The notes under the pieces are model-generated. The model did not search any database, had not been told where the DNA came from, and worked only from the letters and a program-made list of their open reading frames with translations. 64,000 nucleotides of DNA, from assembly GCF_007673775.1 (NCBI RefSeq), contig NZ_VEAF01000004.1, positions 435,451 through 499,450 on the forward strand. The letters run 5' to 3'. A program made the translations under genes and the position numbers. The stretch comes from Curtobacterium sp. 9128. GTDB lineage: Bacteria > Actinomycetota > Actinomycetes > Actinomycetales > Microbacteriaceae. Below are positions 24,519 to 33,763 of this stretch, piece after piece (positions within the stretch are counted from its first letter, which is position 1; the number at the start of each line of letters is the position of its first letter).

Positions 24519-25660
24519 CGGCGGCGGACCCGCCGGACCACCTCGCCGGCGCGGTCGGCCAGGCGGACGACCCGTCGGGCGTGCATGCGCGCGAGCTCGG
24601 CGTCCCGGTCGGCGGTCTCGCGGATCGCCGCCTCGGCCCGGTCCCGCTCGAACTGCACGGTGGCGCGCAGCATGTCCGCCGTCGCAGCCGCCGCCCGGAC
24701 CTCGTCCTCGAGTTCCTCGATGCGCTCGTCCCGCCTGATGACGGCCCGGCCGAGTGCCTGCATCCCCCGGAACGCATCCTCGGGGACGAGCGGGTCCGTC
24801 GGTCCGTCAACCGTCGGCGAGCCCGCGGCGCGGAGGACCTCGGCGATGCCGTCTTCCCGGATGAAGGGTCCGTCGGCGGCGTCCTCGTCGGTGACGAACC
24901 GCAGGGCGAAGGTGGCCTGCAGGACACCTTCCTGCAGACGGCGCCAGTCGCGCATGCCGTGGTGACGGGGGCTCGGCGTGAGGTCGGGGTTCGCCTCGTA
25001 GGCCCGCCCGCTCACGTCGACGCGGTGCTCGTACTGCTTCCAGGAGCGCCAGGGCAGGTGCAGGACCTCGAGGGCGAGCTCGTCGGGCACCGGGGCGCCG
25101 TTCGCGACGCTGACCTGGTGGTTGCCCTGCACGACCGTGACGTCCGGCGTGCCGACGTGGATCGCGTTCGACGTGGGTTGCCCGAGCAGGCCGATCTCGT
25201 GCAGCTGCTCGGGGGACCGTCCGTCGCGCCAGTGCAGGCGCTCCACACCGCTGCCCGACTCTGCGAGCCGACCGGTGAGGTTCACGACGGGCACCGTGAA
25301 TGCGCCGATCACGGGGTCGAGCTGTTCGAAGACGTCCCGGACGCGGAGCGAGCGGTCGACGGGGATCAGGAACTCGTCGGCGTCGGCGTTCACGACCCAG
25401 TCGGCGTGGTGTCGGCTCGCGGCGTCCCGCGCCATCCCGGTGACGACGACCCCCTGCTGCTTCCGGTGCACCGGGTCGTGTCGGAGGTCGACGACGACGT
25501 CGTCGCGCTCGGCGAAGGCGGCGAGCAGCTCGGTCGTGCCGTCCACCGACCCGTTGTCGGTGATGACGAACACGTCGAACCCCTGCGCGACGTGGTGGTC
25601 GAGCCAGGCAGGGATGACGTCCGCTTCGTCGCGGACCATCAGCGTGACGGCGAGGATCAT
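24515..25660 (-). CDS. Glycosyltransferase family 2 with C-terminal coiled coil
   Basis: A 381-residue protein. The N-terminus MILAVTLMVRDEADVIPAWLDHH and NGSVDGTTELLAAF start a GT-A fold, and VVNADADEFLIPVD supplies the metal-binding D-x-D/E acidic cluster. This arrangement is seen in GT2/GT92-like enzymes. After about residue 300 a charged heptad region (RIEELEDEVRAAAATADML) predicts a coiled coil, perhaps for oligomerisation or docking to the ABC exporter. It is the last gene of the six-gene minus-strand operon; a 62-base gap separates it from the preceding GT2. Confidence 0.82.
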   Translation of the reverse strand: MILAVTLMVRDEADVIPAWLDHHVAQGFDVFVITDNGSVDGTTELLAAFAERDDVVVDLRHDPVHRKQQGVVVTGMARDAASRHHADWVVNADADEFLIPVDRSLRVRDVFEQLDPVIGAFTVPVVNLTGRLAESGSGVERLHWRDGRSPEQLHEIGLLGQPTSNAIHVGTPDVTVVQGNHQVSVANGAPVPDELALEVLHLPWRSWKQYEHRVDVSGRAYEANPDLTPSPRHHGMRDWRRLQEGVLQATFALRFVTDEDAADGPFIREDGIAEVLRAAGSPTVDGPTDPLVPEDAFRGMQALGRAVIRRDERIEELEDEVRAAAATADMLRATVQFERDRAEAAIRETADRDAELARMHARRVVRLADRAGEVVRRVRRR

Positions 25661-25722
25661 GGTTGCGTGCTCCGGTTCGGGAGAGGAGGAGTGGTGCTGC
25701 GGAGGCGGGTGACGATGTCGGG

Positions 25723-26592
25723 TCAGCCGGTGTGGGTCGCCCGGGCGCGGACCGCCAGAGCCGCGCGGAGCGCGACCCGCAGCGGCCAGAGCCACCAGGC
25801 GGAGTACTTCCCGGCCAGGAACCGGTAGGCGCTCTCGTGGTGGGCGCGGCGCATGCGCTCCGACGACGACTGCGTCGCGGTGCCGCCGATGTGCGTGGCC
25901 GTCGCGGTCGGGTCGAAGACGTTGCGGAGCCCGGCGCGACCGATGCGCCAGCCGAGGTCGACGTCCTCGAAGTACATGAAGTAGCCCTCGTCGAACCCGC
26001 CGAGTCGGTCGAAGACGTCGCGACGGACGAGGAAGCACGCCCCGGACAGCCATCCGGCGTCGCGGCGGACCGAGTGGTCGCCGTCCTGTCGGTACCGGCG
26101 CGTCCACGGGTTCCCCGGCCAGACGTTCGCGAACACCGCGTGGCCGAGGCCGGTCCGGAGCGAGGGGATCAGCCGCGCCGACGGGTACACCTCGCCGGTC
26201 GGTTCGAGCAGCCGCGGGCCGACGGCGCCGATCGAGCTGTCCGCCGCTGCGGTGGCGATCATCCGGTCGAGGGCGAGCGGTTCGAGCACGACGTCGGGGT
26301 TCGACACGAGCACCCAGCGGACGTCGGCGTCGAGGGTCGCCACGGCCCGGTTCGCAGCGGCCCCGTACCCGAGGTTCGCGCCGAGCTCGAGGAACCGCGC
26401 GCCCGCGTCCTCGGCGATGCGACGGAGCGCCTCGGCCTCGGCGGAGTCGTTGTCGGCCACGACCACGTCGACGGTGCTCGCGCTGGCGGCACGCGTCGAG
26501 GCGAGGAAGGGCGGGAGGACGTCGACGGAGTCGTACGACACCGTCACGATCGCCGCACGCTGCCCGGCGGCGGCAGCGGACCCGTCGCTCAT
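25723..26592 (-). CDS. Glycosyltransferase family 2 (rhamnosyltransferase-like)
   Basis: A 289-residue GT2 enzyme. It has IVTVSYDSVDVLPPFLAS, DNDSAEAEALR and NLGYGAAANRA, then NPDVVLEP (acidic motif in place of DxD) and the acceptor-side GWLSGACFLVRRDVF with GGFDEGYFMYFEDVDLGWRI. These elements are typical of WbbL-type rhamnosyltransferases. Its ATG overlaps the stop of the upstream GT4 gene as ATGA, so the two are coupled. Confidence 0.88.
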   Translation of the reverse strand: MSDGSAAAAGQRAAIVTVSYDSVDVLPPFLASTRAASASTVDVVVADNDSAEAEALRRIAEDAGARFLELGANLGYGAAANRAVATLDADVRWVLVSNPDVVLEPLALDRMIATAAADSSIGAVGPRLLEPTGEVYPSARLIPSLRTGLGHAVFANVWPGNPWTRRYRQDGDHSVRRDAGWLSGACFLVRRDVFDRLGGFDEGYFMYFEDVDLGWRIGRAGLRNVFDPTATATHIGGTATQSSSERMRRAHHESAYRFLAGKYSAWWLWPLRVALRAALAVRARATHTG

Positions 26593-27719
26593 GCGAAGAC
26601 CCCGAGGTGCGCCTGGGCGCAGGCCGCCCAGGTGAAGCCGTCCGCGCGGGCACCGGCACGGGTGACCCGCTCGTCGCGCTCGGCCGCGGTGCTGTCCAGC
26701 AGCTGTCCGAGTGCGTGCGCGATGGGGCCCGCGTCCGGTTCGGTGTACGTCACGGTGTCGCCGCCGACCTCCGGGATCGCGAGGCGTTCGGTGGTGAGCA
26801 CGTCGGCCCGGCACGCCATCGCCTCGAGCACGGGGAGCCCGAACCCCTCGGCGATGCTCGGGTACGCCACGACGCGGGACCCGCCGAGGAACGCCCGCAG
26901 CTCGTCGACGGGCAGGTACCCGAGGTAGCGCAGGGACGATCCCGGATGGTCGCCGGCGGCGTCGAGCGCCTGCTTCGCCGTCTCGTCCCAGCCGAGGCCG
27001 CCGGCGACGAGGAGGGTCGGTACGTCGCCGTCGGTCCGCTCGGCGAGTGTCCGGTGTGCCGCGATGAGCTCCGGGACGCGTTTGCGGGGCTCGACCGTCC
27101 CGAGGAAGGCGATCCAGTCCTCGTCCTCGGCGAGCCTGTGCGCCCGGCGGAACGCCGCGACCTCGTCGGCACCCGGTGCGTGGAAGACCGTGGCGTCGAC
27201 GCCGAGGTGCGCGACCACGGTGGCGCGGCGCGCGCGCCCGGCGAGGCGGTCGAGTTCCCGGACCGTCGCCGCGCTCGGTGCGACCGTCGCGTGGGCGAGA
27301 CGACGGGCGAGGCGTGTCCAGGTCCGGAAGAACAGGACCTTGAGGCGCGAGTGCGCCGCCGGGTCGCTGAAGAACGTCGCGTCGTGCAGGGTGACGACGG
27401 AACGGGAGGCCCGGGTCAGCGGGAACGTGTAGTGCGGGCTGTGCAGGACCCGCGCCCCGGCGCGGCGGACGGCGCGGGGGAGTCCCACCTGCTCCCACAC
27501 GAACCGCAGGGGTCGTGACGCCGTCCACGCGGGTGCGGCGTGGTAGCGGTGCCCTGGTGCCAGGTCGCGGAGCCAGGCGAGGTCGCCCGGCTTCGTGACC
27601 ACGTCGACGCGCACGTCGAGCTCCGCCAACCCGGTGAGGAGCCCGGAGATGTACCGAGCCACCCCGCCGCGGTTGGGCGGGACCGACGTGGCGTCGACCA
27701 GCACCGGGAGTTCCCGCAC
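26589..27719 (-). CDS. Glycosyltransferase family 4
   Basis: A 376-residue GT-B enzyme. It has PPNRGGVARYISGLL at the N-terminus, FLGTVEPRKRVPELI at the start of the donor domain, and EGFGLPVLEAMACRADVLTT as the E-x7-E signature. The central HSPHYTFPL and TLHDATFF segments resemble mannosyl/rhamnosyl GT4 enzymes. The GTG start lies one base after the wzt stop. The product of this operon is probably extended at the cytoplasmic face before ABC export. Confidence 0.88.
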   Translation of the reverse strand: MRELPVLVDATSVPPNRGGVARYISGLLTGLAELDVRVDVVTKPGDLAWLRDLAPGHRYHAAPAWTASRPLRFVWEQVGLPRAVRRAGARVLHSPHYTFPLTRASRSVVTLHDATFFSDPAAHSRLKVLFFRTWTRLARRLAHATVAPSAATVRELDRLAGRARRATVVAHLGVDATVFHAPGADEVAAFRRAHRLAEDEDWIAFLGTVEPRKRVPELIAAHRTLAERTDGDVPTLLVAGGLGWDETAKQALDAAGDHPGSSLRYLGYLPVDELRAFLGGSRVVAYPSIAEGFGLPVLEAMACRADVLTTERLAIPEVGGDTVTYTEPDAGPIAHALGQLLDSTAAERDERVTRAGARADGFTWAACAQAHLGVFA

Positions 27720-27720
27720 G

Positions 27721-28965
27721 TCAGCCCTTGACCTGGCGCTCGGTGGTCTTCGTCCAGGCGATGCCGGACTGCGTGTCCTCGTCGACGACGACGAAGCGGG
27801 CGGCCTCGCGCTCGATGACGATGTGTTCACCGTTCGGCTTCGCGAGGAACACGTGCACGAAGTACTGCCCGCCGCCCAGGCGGAGGTCGGTGAGCCGCCA
27901 CTCGACGGTGGCCGTGCCGCGCAGGGGGTCGTGCCGCACCTGGGTCTGTCGGCTGTCGATGCCGAACGCCGGGTTGCCGAGGTGGTTCTCGATCTTGATG
28001 CCGGCGCGCCACTCGGGCAGGACGTCCTTGTGCGAGAACGTCGCCCGGATGACCAGGTCGTCGCCGTGCTCGTGCTCGGCACCGGGGGCCTTGCCGGGGA
28101 TCTCGAGCTCGACGTGCTCGACCTTGCCCGGGTTGGCGTCCTCCTCCGGGTGGACCGCCTCGGCCTCGGCGATGCGCCGACCCTCGAGGATCTCGCGGAA
28201 GTTCTTCACCGCGAGACGGGCCGAGCCCTGGAACTTGACCTCGCCGTGGTGGAGGACGACCGCGGAGTCGCAGAGCTCCTGCACCTGGCCGAGGGAGTGC
28301 GACACGAGGATGATCGTGCGGCCCTGCTCCTGGAACTCGCGGATCTTGTCGAGGCACTTCTTCTGGAACTGCTCGTCACCGACGGCGAGGACCTCGTCGA
28401 CGAGCAGGACGTCGGGGTCGGTGTTGATCGCGACCGCGAAGGCGAGGCGCACGTACATGCCGGATGAGTAGAACTTCACCTGGGTGTCGATGAAGTCGCC
28501 GATGCCGGAGAACTGCAGGATGTCCGCGAAGCGCTCCTCGGTCTCCTCCTGCGTCTGCCCGAGGATCGCGGCGTTGAGGTAGACGTTCTCGCGGCCGGTC
28601 AGGTCCGGGTGGAACCCGGCGCCGAGTTCGATGAGCGCGGCGAGACGCCCGCGACGTTCGACCGATCCGGTGGTCGGCTCGAGGATGCCGCCGATGGTCT
28701 TCAGCAGCGTGGACTTGCCGGAGCCGTTCGGGCCGAGCAGCCCGATCGTGGTGCCCGCGGGGATGTCGAGACTGATGTCCTTGAGTGCCCAGAAGTCCTC
28801 GCTGTGCCGACGACCGGCGCGACCGAGGGTGACGATGCGCTCCTTGAGGGAGTTGTCCTTGCGGATCGTGAAGCGCTTCGAGACGTTCTTCACCGTGACG
28901 ACCGCGGGGGCGTCCGCGAACGGCGACACGGTCTCCTGCGCGGCGATGTCGTTGTCGATGCTCAT
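27721..28965 (-). CDS. wzt: Polysaccharide ABC transporter ATPase with Wzt-like C-terminal domain
   Basis: A 414-residue protein. The ATPase domain (about 20-260) has Walker A GPNGSGKST (78-86), the signature YSSGM (166-170, the variant used by Wzt/TagH-type exporters), Walker B VLLVDE (186-191) and a switch histidine in LVSHS. After a linker, residues about 275-414 form an extra beta-rich domain, corresponding to the Wzt C-terminal domain that recognises the polymer's non-reducing end in some O-antigen systems. It pairs with the permease gene 3 bases upstream. It powers export of the polymer made by this operon. Confidence 0.93.
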   Translation of the reverse strand: MSIDNDIAAQETVSPFADAPAVVTVKNVSKRFTIRKDNSLKERIVTLGRAGRRHSEDFWALKDISLDIPAGTTIGLLGPNGSGKSTLLKTIGGILEPTTGSVERRGRLAALIELGAGFHPDLTGRENVYLNAAILGQTQEETEERFADILQFSGIGDFIDTQVKFYSSGMYVRLAFAVAINTDPDVLLVDEVLAVGDEQFQKKCLDKIREFQEQGRTIILVSHSLGQVQELCDSAVVLHHGEVKFQGSARLAVKNFREILEGRRIAEAEAVHPEEDANPGKVEHVELEIPGKAPGAEHEHGDDLVIRATFSHKDVLPEWRAGIKIENHLGNPAFGIDSRQTQVRHDPLRGTATVEWRLTDLRLGGGQYFVHVFLAKPNGEHIVIEREAARFVVVDEDTQSGIAWTKTTERQVKG

Positions 28966-28968
28966 CGA

Positions 28969-29865
28969 TCAGATCTCCTGGGCGAAGTTGCCCTGCAGTT
29001 TGGCGAACACCCGCTGGCAGAGCACGAGTGCGACGAGGCCGACCAGGGCGGCGACGCCCAGGCGCAGCAGCAGGTGCGACGGGTACTCGGAGTCGGCGCC
29101 GGCGGTCCAGAAGGCGCGGTGGATGCCGAGGACCGCCAGGGTGATCGGGTTGGACGTGTAGATGTTCAGCAGCCACTCGGGCGCGCGGGTCGCGACCATC
29201 TGCCAGCTGTAGACGATGGGGGAGCCCCACATCAGCAGCAGCACGAGGACCTCGACGAGGTACTGCATGTCGCGCAGGTAGACGTTCGCGGCGGCGAGCA
29301 GCAGGGCGAACGCGGTGGCCCAGATCAGGATGACCAGGGTCGCGGGGAAGAAGTAGAGCAGGTCGAGCCGGACCCAGGCGAACCCGCTCTGCAGGATCGC
29401 GGCCGCGAGCAGGACGACGAGCTGGACGCCGAAGTTGAACAGCGCTGCCCCGACGCTGGCGAGCGGGTAGATCTCGCGCGGCAGGTAGATCTTCTTGATC
29501 AGTCCACCGTTGCCGACGATGGACGCGGTGCCCGCCGCGACGATCTCGCTGAAGAGGCCGTACAGCGTCAGGCCGGAGAACACGTAGATCGCGAACTCGG
29601 GGATGTTGCGCGACGCGCCGAGGATCTGCCCGAGGACGAAGTAGTAGATCGCCAGCTGCACGAGCGGGCGGATCAGCGTCCAGGCGAACCCGAGCGCGCT
29701 GTCCTTGTACCGGGACTTGAGGTCGCGGCGGATCAGCAGGTCGAGCAGCTGGCGGTGGGCGAAGATCTCGCGGATCGACCCGATGACGGCGGTGGCCGGG
29801 CGACCGGCGGGCACCATGTGTTCCTGCCGGAGGCGCTCGAACCGCTCGGTGACGATGTTGCTCAA
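28969..29865 (-). CDS. wzm: Polysaccharide ABC transporter permease
   Basis: A 298-residue ABC-2 type permease with six predicted helices; the N-terminal LIRRDLKSRYKDSALGFAWTLIRPL and the LIKKIYLPREIYPLASV loop are hallmarks of Wzm/TagG. A TTG start at 29865 is chosen because an AGGA ribosome site lies 7 bases upstream; a GTG at 29901 (310 residues) lacks one. It forms the membrane channel with the adjacent Wzt ATPase for undecaprenyl-linked glycan or teichoic-type polymer export. Confidence 0.92.
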   Translation of the reverse strand: MSNIVTERFERLRQEHMVPAGRPATAVIGSIREIFAHRQLLDLLIRRDLKSRYKDSALGFAWTLIRPLVQLAIYYFVLGQILGASRNIPEFAIYVFSGLTLYGLFSEIVAAGTASIVGNGGLIKKIYLPREIYPLASVGAALFNFGVQLVVLLAAAILQSGFAWVRLDLLYFFPATLVILIWATAFALLLAAANVYLRDMQYLVEVLVLLLMWGSPIVYSWQMVATRAPEWLLNIYTSNPITLAVLGIHRAFWTAGADSEYPSHLLLRLGVAALVGLVALVLCQRVFAKLQGNFAQEI

Positions 29866-29934
29866 AAGGGGGTCCTCACGTTCGATCGGGCGACGGACCA
29901 CTGTACATCGGCGGCCGTGGGCGGCCGCCGACGC

Positions 29935-32502
29935 TCAGCGTCCGTTCTTGCTCTCCCGCATGATGCGCACTCGGTTCTGCACCTTGTCGCGGAGCCCGGT
30001 GACGCCGTTCTCCCGGAGGTACCAGGTGGCGAGTCGGACGTCGCGGGTGATGCCGTGCCGGCTGTTGGCGATCTGGTGGAACTGCAGCTCACGCGCACGG
30101 GCTGGGCTCAGGGCGACACGCGCCCGACCGCCGGCGGCGACGGACCCGGCCGGGACCGCTGCCTCGTGCGCCCGGTCGGCGGCCACGTGCGGGTCCTTGC
30201 AGAACGCCACGAGCGGCTCGAGCGCCCGCTCCCACGTGAAGTCCTCGCGGACGCGACTGACGGCGTCGCGGGCGGCCTGTGCGGCGTCCTGGTCGTAGAG
30301 CATCGACTCGAGTGCGGCGGCGAGGCCGTCGACGTCGCGCTCCTTGACCGCGACGCCCATGCCCTCGGCCGCGACGAGGTCACCGAAGCTGTCGCCGTCG
30401 GTGGTCACGATGGGCAGGTTCGCCCACATGTAGTCGAGGATCCTGGTGCGGAAGGAGAACGTCGTCTCGATGTGGGCGAAGTGCGTCGAGACGCCGGCAT
30501 CGGCCTCGAGCAGGTAGTTCTGACGGTCGTCGAGAGCGACCCACTGCTCGTTGAAGAACACGTGCTTGTTCGTCAGGCCGAGCTGGTCGCTGATGCGGCG
30601 GGTCTCGGAGACGATCGCCATCTCCGGCACGTCGGGGTTCGGGTGCGCGACGCCGAGGAAGAACAGCCGGATGTCGTCGTGGGTCTCGGCGACCTTCGCC
30701 ACCGCGCGGACGAGCGACGGGGTGTCGAACCAGTTGTAGATGCCGCCGCCCCAGATCACGACCTTGTCGTCCTCGCCGATCCCGGGCGTGACCCCACGGA
30801 TGGCCTTCCGCTCGTGCTTCGGCGGGGTGGAGTCCATCCCGAACGGCGCGATGGCGATGAGCTTGCGGAGGTTGTCGTCCGCCAGGTAGTTGTCCGGGTT
30901 GACCCGACCGACGCCGGCGAGCTGCCCGAGCCAGAACAGGCGCTGGCGCTCCGAGGCGCAGAGGAAGAAGTCGCCGCGCTCGAGCTGGCGGTTGATGACG
31001 TCGGTGGTGCTGGTCACCTGGTTCCGCCACCCGACGTCGCCGTTGTCGCGGGCCTGCTCGAGCTGCTCGAGGTGCATCGGGTCGTACAGGTCGACGACCA
31101 TGATCTTGTTCGAGTTCTGCAGGGTCTGGAAGTGGTGGAGCGCGTAGCCCTGGAAGAAGATGACGTCGGCCCACTCCTCGTGCTCCCGCATGGCGCGCTC
31201 GTGCTGCAGCGGCACGCGGGAGACCTCGAACGTGGAGGACTTGCGGTTGGCGACGTTCCAGGTGACCAGGCGGACGTCGTTGTGCTCGCTGAGCGCCTCC
31301 GCGATCTTCCACGCGCGCATCCCGGGGCCGGCCATCTTCTCGCCGAGGGCGTCGCCCGTGATGACGAGCACGCGGTTGCGGTGCATCGGCTGCTCGACGT
31401 CGAAGGCCTCGATGATGGCCTGGTAGCCCTCGAGGAAGTACCCGTCCTCGAACAGCGGCTTGAACGCGTCGCCGAAGAGGCGGAACACCTCCTTGTCGGT
31501 CTTGACGCGCTGGCCCTGGATCCGCCGGCGGTCCTCGGACAGGCGGGGGAGGTCGGCGACGAACTGGTCGAGCGCGTAGAGGCCGGCCACCGCCTCCTTC
31601 GACATCGGGGTCGTCGCGTCGAACTCGTCGGGCGCACCCGTGAAGCGGCGGATGTCGAACTCGCTCGAGTCGCGTCCGCTCTTCGCGACGGCGCGACGGG
31701 CCAGGAGTGCGAGCGCGGCCGGGAGGAAGGTGCCGAGGTTCTCGTCCGAGAGGTTCTTGTAGAGCAGGTGCAGGGCGTTCCGCTCGAGCAGGTACATCTC
31801 GCGGTGGTCGCCGAACGACTTCATCGAGCCGTGGTGCTTGTGGAAGACGACCGAGCGCGGGGCGAAGCGCACGCGGTAGCCGAGCAGGTTGAGGCGCCAG
31901 CCGAGGTCCACGTCGTCGTAGAACATGAACAGGCCCTCGTCGAAGCCGCCGACCTCGAGGAAGACGTCGCGGCGGACGAAGAGCGCCGAACCGGTGCCGA
32001 AGAGCAGGTCCTGCGGCTCGTCGAAGCGGCCGTCGTCGAGCTCGGCGATGTGGTTCTTGTAGCCCATGCCGAACCAGCTGAGACCGGACTCGACGAAGTC
32101 GATCGTCTTGCCCTCCCAGTCGAGGACCTTGCTCGCCACGGCGGCGACGCGCGGGCTGGGCGCGAAGCCGGCGACGCCCTCCTTGACCCAGTTCACGTCG
32201 GGCTTGGCGTCGTTGTTGAGGAACGCGACGACGTCGCCCGTCGCCTCGCGCGCACCGAGGTTGCTGCCGCCGGTGAAGCCGAGGTTCTCCGCCGAGACGA
32301 TGATCCGCACGTTCTTCTGACCGCCGAGCGCCGCACGGAGCCGCGCCTCGCTGTCGTCGCCGGAGCCGTTCTCCACGACGACGATCTCGAGGCGGTCCGC
32401 CGGCCAGTCGACCTCGCTGAGCCGGGCGATGCACTCGAGCGTGTCGTCGGTCCCTCGGAAGTTGATGACGACGACGGACACGCGAGGCGCGAAAGTGGAC
32501 AC
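29935..32502 (-). CDS. Bifunctional GT2-GT1 fusion glycosyltransferase
   Basis: An 855-residue protein joining two catalytic modules. The N-terminal about 270 residues are a GT2 domain (VSVVVINFRGTDDTLECI, NNDAKPDVNW, GTGSALFVRRDVFLEVGGFDEG with DDVDLGWRL). A linker follows (about 270-400), then a GT-B module beginning NRVLVITGDALGEKMAGPGMR and ending with IETTFSFRTRILDYMWANLPIVTTDG. The GTG start is preceded by GGAG 7 bases upstream. Fusion of two transferases suggests two consecutive linkages are made by one protein. It is the first gene of the exporter operon. Confidence 0.85.
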   Translation of the reverse strand: MSTFAPRVSVVVINFRGTDDTLECIARLSEVDWPADRLEIVVVENGSGDDSEARLRAALGGQKNVRIIVSAENLGFTGGSNLGAREATGDVVAFLNNDAKPDVNWVKEGVAGFAPSPRVAAVASKVLDWEGKTIDFVESGLSWFGMGYKNHIAELDDGRFDEPQDLLFGTGSALFVRRDVFLEVGGFDEGLFMFYDDVDLGWRLNLLGYRVRFAPRSVVFHKHHGSMKSFGDHREMYLLERNALHLLYKNLSDENLGTFLPAALALLARRAVAKSGRDSSEFDIRRFTGAPDEFDATTPMSKEAVAGLYALDQFVADLPRLSEDRRRIQGQRVKTDKEVFRLFGDAFKPLFEDGYFLEGYQAIIEAFDVEQPMHRNRVLVITGDALGEKMAGPGMRAWKIAEALSEHNDVRLVTWNVANRKSSTFEVSRVPLQHERAMREHEEWADVIFFQGYALHHFQTLQNSNKIMVVDLYDPMHLEQLEQARDNGDVGWRNQVTSTTDVINRQLERGDFFLCASERQRLFWLGQLAGVGRVNPDNYLADDNLRKLIAIAPFGMDSTPPKHERKAIRGVTPGIGEDDKVVIWGGGIYNWFDTPSLVRAVAKVAETHDDIRLFFLGVAHPNPDVPEMAIVSETRRISDQLGLTNKHVFFNEQWVALDDRQNYLLEADAGVSTHFAHIETTFSFRTRILDYMWANLPIVTTDGDSFGDLVAAEGMGVAVKERDVDGLAAALESMLYDQDAAQAARDAVSRVREDFTWERALEPLVAFCKDPHVAADRAHEAAVPAGSVAAGGRARVALSPARARELQFHQIANSRHGITRDVRLATWYLRENGVTGLRDKVQNRVRIMRESKNGR

Positions 32503-32551
32503 GGACGAACTCCATACGTCGGCTGGCGGTGGCGCCCCGGAAGGCGGCACC

Positions 32552-32557
32552 ACTATA
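32552..32557 (-). promoter_or_regulatory. -10 box of the six-gene exporter operon
   Basis: TATAGT on the minus strand, about 50 bases before the GTG at 32502. With the GGAG ribosome site this gives a conventional leader. I find no clear -35 hexamer. Confidence 0.5.
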
Positions 32558-32611
32558 CCGACGCCGTCTCCATGGCACGGCCCGACCCCGTCGGGCTGGG
32601 AGACTGGGCGT

Positions 32612-33643
32612 GTGGACGTCTCCGTGATCATCGTCGACTGGCACCAGCCGGACCTCACCCGCCGCGCGGTCGACTCGGTGCTGTCGCAGCGCGTCGACGC
32701 CGCGGTCGAGGTCGTCCTCGTCGTGAACGAGGCCGACGACGACACCGTCGCCGCCTACCGCCACGAGTACCCGCAGCTCGTCGTGGTCGCCGAGCCGACG
32801 AACGCCGGGTTCGCCGGAGGCGTCGTCCGCGGCATGCGCGCCGCGTCCGGTGACGTCGTGGTGCTGGTCAACAACGACGCCGTCGCGGACCACGCCTTCC
32901 TCGACCGGGGGCTCGCCGCCCTCGCGGCCGGCGGCCCCTCGGTGGCCGCCGTCGCGGGCACCGCGGTGCTCGAGGGGCGGTTCGTCCGCGTGGACGGAGG
33001 TGCGCCGACGTCGCCCGACGACCTGGTCGCGGCGGACGGACGGCGCTGGCGGCGGTCGGAGGTCGGCGAGTCGCTCGTGAACGGCACCGGCGTCGTGCTC
33101 GACCGCACGGGCAACGGGCGCGACCGCGACTGGCTCCGCCCCGTCGACGACGCCCCGGAGCACGCGCCCCTGTTCGGGTTCTCCGGTGGTGCCGCGTTCC
33201 TGCGTCGCGCCGCCGTCGACGAGGTCGGCGGCTTCGACGAGGACCTCTTCATGTACTACGAGGACGTCGACCTGTCGTGGCGACTGCGTCTCGCCGGGTA
33301 CGGCATCCGGAACGCCCCGGACGCGGTCGTCGTGCACCGGCACGCGGCGAGCTCCGGCAGCGACTCACCCCTCGTGCGGTACCAGAGCATGCGGAACCGG
33401 TTCGCCGTCGCACTCCGCAACGGCAGCGGCGCGTTCGCACTCCGGGTCGCCGCCCGTACCGCCCTGCGCGCGGCGCTCGACCTGCTCCGGCCGGCGCGGG
33501 CGCAGCTCACCCCGCGGCAGTGGCGTCGGTTCGCCCTGGAGGCTCCTGCCGTGCTCCGACACGCCCGTCGCGCCCGCCGTCGCGACGGGTTCGACCGCGC
33601 AGCCCGTGCGGGCGTGGAGACGGCGATGACGGCCGGATCCTGA
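32612..33643 (+). CDS. Glycosyltransferase family 2
   Basis: A 343-residue GT2 enzyme starting MDVSVIIVDWHQPDLTRRAVDS. It shows NAGFAGGVVRGMRA, LVNNDAVADHAF (acidic motif) and GFSGGAAFLRRAAVDEVGGFDEDLFMYYEDVDLSWRLRLAGYG. A basic helix-rich tail follows (about 270-343). It is related to the GT2 at 25723. Six bases before the GTG is GAGACT, an imperfect -10, the same element and spacing as at ahcY. It diverges from the exporter operon. Confidence 0.88.
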   Translation: MDVSVIIVDWHQPDLTRRAVDSVLSQRVDAAVEVVLVVNEADDDTVAAYRHEYPQLVVVAEPTNAGFAGGVVRGMRAASGDVVVLVNNDAVADHAFLDRGLAALAAGGPSVAAVAGTAVLEGRFVRVDGGAPTSPDDLVAADGRRWRRSEVGESLVNGTGVVLDRTGNGRDRDWLRPVDDAPEHAPLFGFSGGAAFLRRAAVDEVGGFDEDLFMYYEDVDLSWRLRLAGYGIRNAPDAVVVHRHAASSGSDSPLVRYQSMRNRFAVALRNGSGAFALRVAARTALRAALDLLRPARAQLTPRQWRRFALEAPAVLRHARRARRRDGFDRAARAGVETAMTAGS

Positions 33644-33658
33644 GCGCGGTCTCAGCCA

Positions 33659-33681
33659 CGGGCGGTGGAGGGGACCGCCCG
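33659..33681 (+). terminator. Hairpin after GT2 gene
   Basis: CGGGCGGT (33659-33666) and ACCGCCCG (33674-33681) form a perfect 8-bp stem with a 7-base loop, 15 bases after the GT2 stop. Confidence 0.5.
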
Positions 33682-33763
33682 CCTGCGGTCCGCCGCCTGG
33701 CGGACCTGGACCGAGCCTCCCGTTCGGGGGGAGGACTGGGGGCTGTGTGATCGCTGTGACAGA

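Noticed and set aside
29866..29901. Longer GTG start for the ABC permease
   Set aside because: No ribosome site precedes it, whereas AGGA lies 7 bases before the TTG at 29865.
28609..32853. Open frame of over 1,400 codons on the plus strand opposite the exporter operon
   Set aside because: It reads as low-complexity Arg/Asp/Val/Glu sequence with no domain, lies wholly antisense to recognised genes, and is explained by GC-rich codon bias.
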